Assembly (NCBI RefSeq): GCF_040802235.1
Contig: NC_133161.1
Span: 16,633,001 to 16,697,000 of the forward strand
Direction: 5' to 3'
From: Manis javanica
Taxonomy: Eukaryota > Chordata > Mammalia > Pholidota > Manidae
Length of the DNA: 64,000 nucleotides
The first letter of the stretch is position 1; each line of letters starts with the position of its first letter. Shown here in pieces: positions 1-22,277 of the stretch. Position numbers and translations under genes: made by a program. Below the pieces are notes generated by a model. It was given only the letters and a program-made list of their open reading frames with translations, was not told the DNA's origin and made no database searches.

Positions 1-580
1 CACTTGACCCGTGTTCCTTTCCCTAAGCTGGGCCCACCCTTTTCTTAAAATGATGACGCATGTATGATTCTAATCAGCTCCTGACAGCCCGTCCCAGCCC
101 CCGGCAGCACCCGCTCTGACAAAGCCATCTAAAACCCAGCGTATTTTTCTAACCTCTCCCCATCCTCCAATCCACCTCTTCTTCTTTCAAGAACAGATTC
201 TTTCTCCTGACATTTCTAAATTGAGGAAAAGAAAAAAAAGAGAGTTTCTTTCATTTTGATGGCCGATGACAATCAACTAGTTGTCAGTTATTGACTAAAA
301 TTTAAATAAAAAATGAAGCAATCTTAGACTGAGTTTGGGTTTTAAGGACAAACCTGAAAGAGCTTCTGAGGTATTTTTTTTGAAAACTCACCAAGAGTGG
401 CCAAAAAGTGAATTTGTGAGCCTGTGGTTATTGGCATTAAGGATTGCAAAGCAGGAAATTCCCCGCATAACTAGTCTCTCTTCCCAAAGCCTGCTGGGAT
501 CAGGAAACCCCAACTCCTCCCTGCCTATTTCTCCTGGGTTCCCAGCCCAGCCACCTCTGGGTCTAAGCAGAACTGACCCC

Positions 581-629
581 CCACTTCCTGTAAGTTATAG
601 TGTTACCCACCACTTCCTGTAAGTTATAG
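581..629. repeat. 20-bp direct duplication
   Basis: A 20-nt unit beginning ccacttcctg and ending taagttatag occurs without mismatch at 581-600 and again at 610-629, giving a 29-nt period. This looks like a small local duplication. No function is implied. Confidence 0.85.
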
Positions 630-1517
630 CTTCATAGCATATTTTCACATCCATTTATCAAATTCCTTCTAAGCAAAAGTTCAGGAGGGAAGATGGGATT
701 TAACTTGCAGAGACACCAACCACTTCCTCCATAAAGTCTCAGCAGCATATTCTTCCAGGGAATCTAAATCTAACCAAAGAGCACCCAAGATGCCCACCCC
801 AGAGAATTTCCATTCTGAGAAATGCCCTCCAGAATCACCCAACCACCACCTCCACCCCTCTGGCGCCAGCTCCCACCTCCCCGCCCCGCGCACACACACA
901 CACGTAGAGTGTATCAGTCACGGCAGGCCCAAGGGACTTAGCAGACATTCCCTACATCTCCATGGATTAACGTACAGAGGGGTTATTTGTCTCTCACATT
1001 TAATGCCTGCAGCTCTTACCAAGTATTATCTTGATTCTCATTTTTTTTCCTAAATTATACGTCTTGCCTTCTAGGTCACAATTCTCTGAGGAACTGTGAC
1101 TTATACATATTTATGTAACTGAGATGTCCTCCCTTACAGTTTGTAGTACAAATAGCATGCTTCAACCAGGTCCCAGAGTCAGTAGTGGCTGGAAAACCCA
1201 GTCTGTATTTTCCAAGGCCCCAACTCCCTTGCTTTTCCATATCCAACCATATCTGAGTTCTTAGTGGAAGGCAGGTAGGGAATGGGGGAGGGCGTGAGAA
1301 GGCTTGGGGAGGGGTCAAAGCTGATTTTGTCCTCTCTAGCTGTGCCAGCGGCAGTGACAGGCTGGGAGCTGGAGAAAAGGTTCACCTTCCTGGGTGTGTA
1401 GTCAAGAGAAGTAAAGGGCCTCCTGGAAGCCACAGCAGTGGTCCCTCTGGGCTACGCTCAGTCAAGGAAACGCCACCAGCTGGAAGGGGAGCTGCAGGAA
1501 GGTGGTCAGAAGAATCA

Positions 1518-1828
1518 AAATTCCAGTTATAAGATAAATAAGTATACTAGGGATGTAAAGTACATGATGAGCATAGCTAACACAGCTGAATGACACATAG
1601 GAAAGTCGCTAAGAGAGCAGATCCTAAGAGCTCTTATCACAAGGAGAATTTTCTTTCCTTTTCTTTTTATTGTATCTACATAAGATGCTGGATGTTAACT
1701 AAACCTATGGTGGTAATCATTTCACAATGTGTGTAAATCAAACCATCACACTGTACACCTTAAACTTACACAGTGATGTATGCCAATTATTTCTCAATAA
1801 AACGGGGGAAAAAGAAAAATAAAACTAC
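1518..1828 (+). repeat. L1M-type LINE-1 3' end
   Basis: The sequence follows the 3' UTR of old mammalian L1 elements: a ttccagttataag start, then gctaagagagcagatc, then a caccttaaacttacac block, ending in AATAAA and an A-rich tail. It matches the ends of the other L1 copies near 8240-8420 and 9160-9340 in this window. The family is recognised from memory and the boundaries are approximate. Confidence 0.8.
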
Positions 1829-4207
1829 ACCAAAGAGCTGAGCCCCTTCCCTACGAATTCCTGCAGCTACTTCCCAGGGCGGGCCAACCCCAGGGGACCT
1901 GGGTCAGGGTGGGCTCCAGCAAGCAGCTCACAGACCCAGAGCCATCACCTGCTTCTCTCCCGCCTCAGTCTGGAGGAGCCGTCAGACCTCTGTACCTCTA
2001 TTTCTAGCTCAATTGATCCCAAACTTTCTGGTAACTCATCTGGGGGATTTGGTTGTCCACCCCAGGGACAAGCCATAGGTGCACCCAGCCTGATGCTGAC
2101 TGCAATAGATGTCCCTAATTTGGAATCTCAGGAGGAGAGTGTAAATACATGTGGCAGATTCTATTAATGTTCACCAGCCGTTACACCATTTTTCCATAAG
2201 GGAGAATTATACAGCTGTGAGGCTGAGCTCAGGAATTGCCCTGAGACTGGTTTTAGCCATTTAAATGTGGGAGGAATTGAAATGTGCCATTTTGGAACCG
2301 AAATCTGAGGAACTAGAGTGTGGCGTGCACAAATATTCTCTGCTGTGATGACCAAACAGTGCTTCCTATGGGAGCTGCTCCACTGGTCAGGGGCTCAGCT
2401 GAAGACCACATGGAGGAAAGCCCTGGCCAACTCGTGATGAATATGAGTTGTTATTACTACTGTTGTGGTTGTAAGTCACTGAAGCTTTGGAGACACTTGT
2501 TAAAGCAGAAAAACCTTGCAAATCCTGACTAATAAAGTGACTACCCAGTCCTTTCCTCGCTGAATACCCTGAGGTTTCTTGTGCAAATTTGACCACTTTC
2601 TCCCCAGAGCGTCTCATGCCAAAGGAAGCCTCTCGAAGGATTCATTTTGCATCTTTTCTCTGGGTCTCCTGCCTGCCTTATGTCTGCTTACTAAAGGAGG
2701 AGTCCAAACGTCTGCCCCGAGGGGCCTGCTACTTTGGCTCCAGCAGAAATTGGCAGCGCCCATGGCTAAAGAAGGAAACAATAGAGACCTCTCAGGGGAC
2801 AGTGCCCCCACTTACACTTTCCCCACAGTGGCTTGCAAATGGTGGACACCAGCAGATGTTTGTTATCTAAGACAACTGAGATCATCTGAGAGGAATTAGT
2901 AGCAGCACTGGTACAGTTAGAGCACCTGGGAGATGTATGGCACCATCTAGTTGTGCCACCTAACTCTCTAGATGGTTTTGTCCCCCTTTTAGCAACCTCC
3001 CTCAGGAAGAACAAAACAAAACCCAAAAAAGCCTTAGATGCAAAGGGTATAATTGGTTATTTTTAATGTGAGAAACACAAAGATCCCAGTCCAGACAAGT
3101 CAAACAAAAATTCAGTCTTTTCCTCTTCCTGGCCTTCCCTAGACAAGGCGCCTGCCTGCTGAAGAGAGATTATGCTGTCATTTGGTCTATACAGCGCCAA
3201 GCGGCTGAACTGACTGCATTTCAGATGCTTTGGTGACCCATAAACCCAGCTGCGACTTTGCCAGGGCAGCCTGCGCTTGACGGTACTTCCACCAGAGCGG
3301 AGATCTGGCCAGTTTTGGTCAGCTGACCCATCGGTCAGCGGGCCTCAGCTTCACTCCCCCGACTTCCTGCTCTGGCTAGCAGAGCTGGGAGCCACTGGAG
3401 GCTGAGGCGTCGCCCCGACACAGGCCACACTGCCCTCCTGTCGCTTTCCCTCTGTGCACAGTGGGCCTCCACGCTGCTGGTGGGGGGCCCGGCCCGGCCC
3501 ACAGGAGTGCTCGTCCTATTGCGTCCCCGATGGCTGCAGCCCTTGAGGGCCGATGGCTTTCTGCTTGGGAGGCTGGTACCCCACACTACAGCTGTGCTTC
3601 TGTTTTCATACCAGACTGCCTCACCTGCAGCCATAAAATGGAATCCAGCCTAGAGGTGCTGGCTGTGCAAAGAGGGAGGTTGAGCAAGACTCAGAGATTG
3701 GGTGATGAGCCAGAGGGCAGGGCTGGAAACTAGACACAAAAGTCCTCGCTGTTAAAAACCTGCGTCTCCTCTCTTCTCAACTCGTGGTGGAAACAGCAGT
3801 GCCATAAAATCGAAATGAGAATTAACCTGGAGTCTGTCTCTGCCTCGCTCCCATGCTTTCATTCACCATCTTACTTACTGGACAGGACCTACTCCCTTAC
3901 CCCCAGATCACCGTCCCCCTAGGTCTCTCTGTGCTGTGCTGAGGAGACCAAATTCTGCAGACCACATTGCCAAGCTCCTTTGCCCTCCAGCTGCCAGCTG
4001 GATCAGGCTACTGCAAGCGGGAGATGGAAACTGGGAAGTGGGAGAGGGGAGAGGTCAAAGCATTTATTCCCCTCTTCCCTCCCTGCTAGGCCACTGTCTG
4101 CACTAGTGGTGCTCTCCTGCTTGGTCCACAGTCCTGGCAGGCAGCCTCTCTGCTACAGTTCACTGTAAACAGTTTAATCCCGCCCCTCGTCCCTTCAGGC
4201 CCAAGAG

Positions 4208-4670
4208 TAGTGGGTTCGTTTCCTAGGGCTACTGTAACACAGTACCACAAACGGGGTGGCTTAAACCATTATCAGCGTATCATCTCACAGTTCTGGAGGG
4301 TTAGAAGTCTGAAATCAAGGTGCTGGCAAGGCCGTGCTCCCTCTGAAACAAGGAGGGGAGAACCCTTCCTTGCCTCTCCTAGCTTCCGGTAGATGTCAAG
4401 AATCTTTGGCATTCCTCGGCTTGTAGGCACAGCACCCCAATCTCGGTCTCCATCATCACATGGCTGACTTCTCCCTGTGCATCTGTCTGCATCTCCTCTG
4501 CTAAGGACCAGTCATAATGGATGAGGGCCCACCCTCAGGACCTCATCTGGCCTTGATTACATCTACAAAGATCCTATTTCCAAATAAGATCACATTCACA
4601 AAACTAGGGGTTAGAACTGCAAAATGTCTTCTTGGAGGACTTATTTCAATGCACAACAGCCTCCCACTAT
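4208..4670 (-). repeat. MLT1-like MaLR solitary LTR (antisense)
   Basis: The stretch begins cctagggctactgtaac, continues with the gtaccacaaac and gggtggcttaaa blocks and ctcacagttctggagg, and later has agggcccaccct and ctatttccaaataag. This order is that of an MLT1-type mammalian LTR read on the opposite strand. It is an old, diverged, non-coding relic of an ERVL-MaLR retrotransposon. Subfamily and exact ends are not established. Confidence 0.7.
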
Positions 4671-4769
4671 GGCTAGTGTCCGGCTAATGGGCTGATTGGG
4701 GAAGCTTTTCTCTCCTTTATAAATAGTCCCTTCATTAGACCCTTTTCAATTCCATTGTAGAAAGTGCCA

Positions 4770-5100
4770 CCTGTTTGCTGCCAGTACCTTGACTGACACC
4801 CCTACTGCTTGACTGCCTTGCTGGCAGAACATCTACTAAGCGCCAGAGGTACTGAGAATACAAAGGTAAGCAAAATAGTCCCTGTCTTCACAGGGCTTAC
4901 AGGCAACGGTTTACTGGGCGTAATCAAAATATCACACAGTAAAATTACAACAGGGATGAGATACAAAGGACAGGTTCATAGTGCTGTGAACATGCTTGGT
5001 TGTGAGGCATTGCTAGTCAGAGAGGCCAGGAAGGGCTTCCCAGGGAGAGGGATGTCTGGGCCAGAACGGGAAGGGTGATTGGAGTCACCCAGATAAAGAG
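4770..5100 (+). repeat. Ancient interspersed repeat, family not named
   Basis: The order of motifs (aagcgccagaggtactgagaat, then a 'cttcacagggcttaca' block, then aggaagggcttcccagggag) is the same as in 14030-14640 and 41880-42130, so all belong to one old dispersed family. Positions 4953-5010 are almost identical to a block inside the L1 at 8052-8109. Confidence 0.55.
4953..5010 (+). repeat. 58-bp dispersed duplicate, copy A
   Basis: This 58-nt block matches 8052-8109 at 55 of 58 positions by eye. All three differences are transitions. Here it fits the surrounding repeat family, so this is the likelier donor copy. Confidence 0.85.
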
Positions 5101-7329
5101 AGGATCGTCAGGCCCCCTGTGGGCTAAGGGAGAAGACCCGGAGGAGCTGTGTCACGGTGTCCCTGTTTACGTTATGCTACTACGTTATAGTGTCCATATT
5201 TCCTTCTAATGGGGGGCCTATTTTCATTCATATCCCAATCCACCCGCAAGAGATTCTTTTCTCCCAGAATTTACACTGTCTCCCATTCTCACAGCTTCAG
5301 ACCAAAGCAGAGAACCCACATGCAGAAGACAGGGGCCCAGAAACCAATCCCAGGGCTCACGGTAAAGAGCAGAGGCCTGCCAGAGAGCGGGTGCCCTAGC
5401 AGCCAAGTAACAGAGACTCCAGCGCCTCTGGCGCTCAACACCTCCAACGCTGACTCACACCATTTCTGAAACCAGCACCTCCTCCCTCTGTGCTCTCGGG
5501 CTCAGCTGGGGACACCCCAGAGCCTCTTGTCTGCTCCCTTCCTGCCCCTCACGACGGGCTTCTGGTTTGGCCTCTGCAGCCTTTCTCAAAGCCACGCCCA
5601 CCTCTCCTTCCCCAACGAGCAACTGCCCTGTCTCGGGTCCTTATCGTCTTTCCCTAGAACTTGGCCTCTGTTCCCTCCTTGACTGCCTCTACCCTCTCAC
5701 ACCCACCCTCAACGGCACAGCCACCAGAAAGCTAACCCCTGACAGTGACCCTCGGTGACCCCTGTTCCCACAGGGTACAGTCCAGCATGGGACGCGAGGC
5801 TCTCCATGGGCCCTGCCTTCCCACCAGCCTGCCTCCTGCTGCTGCCTGGCTCATCCTTGATCTTCCAAAAAAGGCCAAACCATTTGTGCTTCCTCACATA
5901 CATCAAGTGGTCTCTCCCCTCTGTGCCATTTTTCAGGGTGTCCCATCCCTCACCACACCTTCCACCATAATCTAATTAAACCCAACTCATCCCTAAAAAC
6001 GCAATTCAGGTATCAACCCTTCCAAAGCCTTCCCTGATAGCCCTCCCCTCTCACTTCCTACCATAGGATCCTCTATCATTAGATCTAATATGATGCATTC
6101 TACATATCTGTGGAAGTGTCTGTTTTCCCCACAATAATGAAGGTTTTTAATGGCAGAGACCATGTTTTATTTGGTTTGATATACTTACTGTATGGCCCAG
6201 AAGGATGCTCAACAGCTAGATGAGTGAGTGAGTGAATGGCAAACAAATGGGTGTTGACTGTGCCATTTCTGTGCTGGAGTCCTCACAATGAGCACAGTCT
6301 TCCCAGACCTATTACTCTCTCGTGGGGCCTAGACCAGCTCTCCCCATACGGCATCACCTAGCCAATGTCTAGAAGCCATTTTATTGCTATTTTGTTTTCA
6401 TCTCAGTCCTTGCTAGGCAGTATACAGAAGCGTTTCCCATTTAGTACTTGTATGACCCTAGTCATTTATCCTTTCTAAGCTTCAGTTTGCTGCATGTAAA
6501 ATGGACTCTATTATAGCATCCACTTAAGAGAATGGCTGTTAAAGTTGAATGAAAGAAAATAAGGTGTGTGGTCAGAACTCAGTAAATGGGGGATGTAACT
6601 AAGCTAGGAAATGATAGCTTCTGACAAGAGATATACAGGTGGGCGCAGTGGGAGTTCAGAGGTGAAAATGTGCTTGAACACTGCTGCCTTAGGTAGAACA
6701 TCCCCCGCCCCAAAGTATTCCTAAAGCTCTAGGAAGCTCCACTGTTGCAGGTCTACAGTGCTGTTGCAAAAAGGCAGTGCTTTCATTCATTTGCTTGCCA
6801 GTCTCAACCAGGATGCACAGAATTGCAGCAAGAACAGGAAAAACACGCAGAGGGGGGAGAAAAACACAGACCATTAGGCCAGGGTTTCCCGAGAGTTCAG
6901 TCAGGCTCCTGCAGAAACTCTAGACATTTGCCCCCCTGCTGCCAAGTTGTAATGATGGGAGAGAAGCCTGGTTTATCATCTTATGACACAAAATTAGTTA
7001 CAAACACACTCGTTCCCAGCCCGAATCCAAAAGCTAATCCTCTTTTAAGCTTAGTAAGTAGTAGGTGACAGTTGGATGATTTGAGCCAGCAGATGAAAAA
7101 GTCCAGGACTGGAAGCCGAGATCCTGATTTCTGGTCCTGGTTTCCCCATGGCCAGGCAAGTCATGTCCATCTTAGCTCCTTAGCAATTTGCTCACTCACA
7201 GGAGTGCTGGCAAGAGAACAGGGGGAGCTAAAGCTTTCTTGGCTTCAGCATCAATCAGTAAACATTCAGCGGGAGCTACAGAGCACCCAGTACCCGGCTG
7301 GGTCCTTTAGGCAGTCTTTGCAGATTTAA
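5101..7329. other. Non-coding flank with a MIR
   Basis: No gene is supported. A MIR-like block lies at about 6455-6590. Otherwise the stretch is unique-looking sequence, pyrimidine-rich around 5480-5720. Confidence 0.55.
6455..6590 (+). repeat. MIR SINE relic
   Basis: The order is a cytosolic-tRNA-derived SINE core: tgaccctagtcatttatcc, then cttcagtttgctgcatg and aaaatgga, followed by a degenerate 3' part. This is typical of old MIR elements. Confidence 0.55.
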
Positions 7330-8418
7330 AAAGAAAGTTCATGAACAGTAAAGGAAACCACCAACAAAATGAGAAGACAAGCTATAGAATGGGAGGAAAT
7401 ATTTGCAAATCATATAACCGATAAGGGATTAATATCTAAGGTATATAAAGAACTCATACAACTCAAGAGCAAAAAATAATCCAATTTTAAAAATCAGCAG
7501 AGGAACTGAATATTTTTCCAAAGAAGACATACAAATGGCCAAGAGACATACGAAAAGATGCTCAACATCCCTAATCATCAGGGAAATACAAATCAAAAAC
7601 CACAATGAGATATCACCTCACACTGTTATAATGGCTATTAACAAAAAGAAGAGATAACAAGTGTTAGCAAAGATGTGGAGAAAAGGGAACCCTTGTACAT
7701 TGTTGGCGGGAATGTAAATTGGTGCAGCCACTATGGGAAGCAGTAAGGACGTTCCTCAAAAAGTTAAAAACAGTACTACCACATGATCCGGCAATTTCAC
7801 TCCTGGGCATATAGTCTAAGGAAACAAAATCACTCTCTCAGAGAGAGATCTGCACCCCCATGTTCACTGCAGCATTACAATAGCCAAGACATGAAAACAA
7901 CATAAATGCCCATCAATGGATGAATAGATGAAAGAAAATGTGTTATACATACACACACAGACACATGGAATATTATTCAGCCATAAAAGAGAAGGAAAAG
8001 ATGCTATTTGCCACATGGATGGACTTTGAAGGCATAATGCTAAATTATGGGGGGATGAGATACAAAGGACAGGTTCACAGTGTTGTGAACATGCTTGATT
8101 GTGAGGCATCTCAAATGACAGAAAAAGACAAACACTATATGAGCTCACTTATATTTAGGATCTAGAAAAACCAAACTCATAGAAACACAGATCAGACTGG
8201 TGGTTACCAGTGGAGGAAAAAATGGGGAAAGTGGTTAAAAGGTACAAACTTCCAGTTATAAGATAAATAAACTCTGGGAATGTAATACACATCATAGTGA
8301 CTATAATTAATACTATATCGTAGATTTGAATGTTGCTAAGAGAGTAGATCTTACAAGTTCTCATCACATAAACAGTGTATAACTACATGAGATGATGGGT
8401 GTTAACAACACTTACTGT
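7330..8418 (+). mobile_element. L1M-type LINE-1, ORF2 3' part and 3' UTR
   Basis: About 1.1 kb follows the end of L1 ORF2 and its 3' UTR. Diagnostic blocks are ccaacaaaatgagaagacaa, gaaatacaaatcaaaaacc, aaagggaacccttgtac, ggaatgtaaattggtgcag, tggaatattattcag and ggtacaaacttccag. The reading frame is broken by stops and indels. It carries a 58-bp foreign block at 8052-8109 where normal L1 has a short gtgaaataagtcag-like stretch. It is 5'-truncated and dead. Confidence 0.88.
8052..8109 (+). repeat. 58-bp dispersed duplicate, copy B, inside L1
   Basis: This block interrupts the expected L1 order between 'ggcataatgctaaa' and 'gacagaaaaagacaaa'. It is 55/58 identical to 4953-5010, about 3.1 kb upstream. 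L1 does not normally have this sequence here, so it is most likely an inserted copy. Confidence 0.85.
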
Positions 8419-8424
8419 GGGGAC

Positions 8425-8785
8425 CTGGCTGCAGAGCCTGCCCTCTTACCACCCAGCCCTGCACAGCCCAGTGCAGAAGCCACTGGCCACATGTGGCAGT
8501 TGATACTTGAAATGTGGCTTCTCTGAATAAGCTGTGCTCTGAGTGTGAAATTCACATTGGATTTCAAAGACTTGGTATTAAAAAGAATAGAAAATACCTT
8601 GTTAATACTGCTATTGATTGCTAGAAAAGATATTTTAGATATATTTTATTAAATAGAATATATTATTACAATTAATTTGCCTCTTTCTTTTTACTTTAAC
8701 ATGGTTACTAGAAAATTTTAAATTAAATTTGTGACTTGCATCCTATTTCTGTTGGAGAGGCTGTCCCGCACTGATACCATAACTT
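8425..8785 (+). repeat. hAT-like non-autonomous DNA transposon relic
   Basis: The stretch has the order ccactggccacatgtggc, cttgaaatgtggct, cacattggatttcaaagact, gaatatattattac and ctgttggagaggctgtcc. I recall this order from an old mammalian hAT-type element. It sits between two L1 3' pieces. The family name is uncertain. Confidence 0.45.
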
Positions 8786-9159
8786 AGTGTGACTATTAAC
8801 TCAATCAATACAAGGAGAGCATCTAGGACAGTGCCTGGAACAAATTAAACACCCAAGAGCTATTGTTAATATTACTAAGATCCATAAAATTTTCAAATTT
8901 CATCATCAAGTTTTTTTGTCAAGCAAGTCTTCTAACAACAGATAGACAAGGGGTTCTGATTGAAGCAGAAGAGATTCCCCCTCTATTCACCCCGGACACC
9001 ACTCCACAGGTGGAAACCCCCACGGTTAGATCATCTTAAAATGTCCTTCAGGGTTTAGCATTACAACATCTGTCATTTCAGAGAAGGTGAGGAAATGGTA
9101 TTGAACAAAATCAAGGTGTCTATGGCATGCTTTAAAAATGATCATGCATCTTAAACAAT

Positions 9160-9340
9160 CTGATCACAAAAAAGAAATAATTATGTGACGTGATGGGAGT
9201 GGTTAGCTCACGCTATGGTGGCGATCATATTGCAATACATACAAGTGTATCAAATCAATGTGTTGTACCCCTTAAGCTTATACAGTGTTATGTGTCAATT
9301 ATAGCTCAATAAAAATTAATTAATACCAAAAAAACACTAA
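9160..9340 (+). repeat. L1M-type LINE-1 3' end fragment
   Basis: The sequence repeats the final L1 3' UTR blocks: attatgtgacgtgatggga, aatacatacaagtgtatc, ccccttaagcttatacag, and AATAAA near 9309. It overlaps in content the end of the upstream L1 (8349-8418), so it is a second insertion or a duplicated end, not a simple continuation. Confidence 0.75.
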
Positions 9341-10053
9341 CATTTTGCCTGGGAGAATCCAAGTGTTTGGTCCCAGGTCTACACACAGTCCAGAAATCAT
9401 GGTGTCATGAATGTGAGAGACGAGAGGATCACCTAAGGGCCCCTGGATCATTATCTGCATAAACAATACCTACATGCCATGGCACCTCTCTACTTCTGCT
9501 CCTCCCCACCTGACAGCTCCCCCGCCATCCAGAACCTGGGGAAGGCTCCCAGAGCCGCCTCTAGGCACTGATATCACTAGGTCTAGTTCCAGGCAAGAGC
9601 AACACAACAAGTGACATTCCAGATGCCACAGTGACTTTGCTGTCCTGAAGGCAACTCTGGCCTCAGCCAGCCCCGGCGTCCACCAGACAAGCCTCCCAGT
9701 GATTGCTGCAACCCTTGCCCCTGGCTGTGGTGAGTGTGTGTGGGGACGGGGACAGCAGCCAGGTCTTCGCCGGGCTCTCTAACAAGTTCCACGAGTCTGT
9801 TTGCAAAAGAAAAATTCCAGTGGGTCCATCCAACACATGGAACTCAAGTACAGAAATTATATTTATCCGCCCCACTGCCAAGGAGATCACATGCCCCGTG
9901 AGTCACTCCAGATGTTCTCAAAAACAGAGTCTCTCTGTGGAAGGCCAGTCTCCCAATCCCGGAGAGAGTCAGATTAACAGGAGTCCCAATCCCCGTCCCC
10001 CGCAGCAGGCAGCCTCTGCCTCCACCCGAGCTGGGCGAGGGCATCTCTGCATT
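9341..10053. other. Proximal 5' flank of FAM180A
   Basis: No repeat is obvious. The part from about 9600 is GC-richer than the L1-derived DNA before it and leads into the CCAAT and TATA motifs of the FAM180A promoter. Open frames here show no coding signature that I recognise. Confidence 0.5.
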
Positions 10054-10060
10054 TATAAAA
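9953..10060 (+). promoter_or_regulatory. FAM180A: FAM180A core promoter with TATA box and CCAAT motifs
   Basis: TATAAAA lies at 10054-10060 in a GC-rich context, 115-121 nt before the start codon. CCAAT motifs are at 9953-9957 and 9986-9990, about 70-100 nt upstream of the TATA box, which is usual spacing. If the TATA box is used, transcription should start near 10083-10090 and give an unspliced 5' UTR of about 85-90 nt. The motifs are seen; promoter use is inferred. Confidence 0.6.
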
Positions 10061-10174
10061 GGGAGGGGTGGTAAGAACTCCACCTCTGCACGGGGAGGAC
10101 CAGTGTGGGCATACCTGTAGCTCCTGGGGTCCCACCGGGTTTGAGGGCAACTGTTCACCTTTTTGAAGGAAAAG

Positions 10175-21804
<11,630 letters not shown>

Positions 21805-22277
21805 GACTGGCCTGCACCAGGACCACAGAGCCGGCACCAGCACACACAGTAATCCAGAAAGTCTTCATTCTCTACTCTGTTTCCAGGGACCAGCAACAAA
21901 ACACATACCACCGACTCAGAGCAGCAAAGATAAAATAAGTAATCCCAATGCCCTTTGCCCCTTGTAGCTTCCTGACAGGCACATCTGATTCATGTCAGAA
22001 TGTGACCTGGGCTGGAAGGAAGGACTGGAGTGGCAATTCAAGATGGCTCCAGGGGCTGAAAGGTTTGCCTGATGGCATGCTTCGCACTGAGTGACGGCCA
22101 CCAGCACCCAGGAGTGAGGACACAGCTAGAGGAGCTCGTAGAGGGTTGGGCATGGCGGGAAGGTGGGGGACAGATTTGTTTGGTCCTAAGAGATCAGGGT
22201 ACGGGTTTGAATGAATATATCTCCACAGGTTCTGTAGTAAGATATAAAGAAAGTAGAGCTATAGCCAAATAAATAAA
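21805..22277 (+). other. FAM180A: FAM180A 3' UTR (proposed)
   Basis: After the stop, the first AATAAA hexamers are overlapping copies at 22268-22273 and 22272-22277, giving a 3' UTR of about 480-500 nt. A later AATAAA is at 24071-24076, so a longer 3' UTR is possible. There is no transcript evidence to choose between them. Confidence 0.45.
22268..22277 (+). terminator. FAM180A: Candidate FAM180A poly(A) signal
   Basis: Two overlapping AATAAA hexamers, about 465 nt after the stop. The downstream GT/T-rich element is weak, so the site is provisional. Confidence 0.4.

Larger units (their letters stand above)
1..4205. other. FAM180A 5' flanking DNA, left part
   Basis: I see no exon that can be supported here. 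The open frames are short, lack splice context and match no protein I recognise. The stretch holds an L1 3' end near 1518-1828, a 20-bp direct duplication at 581-629 and a short CA tract near 891-903. The rest is unique-looking non-coding sequence, moderately GC-rich around 3240-3560. Confidence 0.6.
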
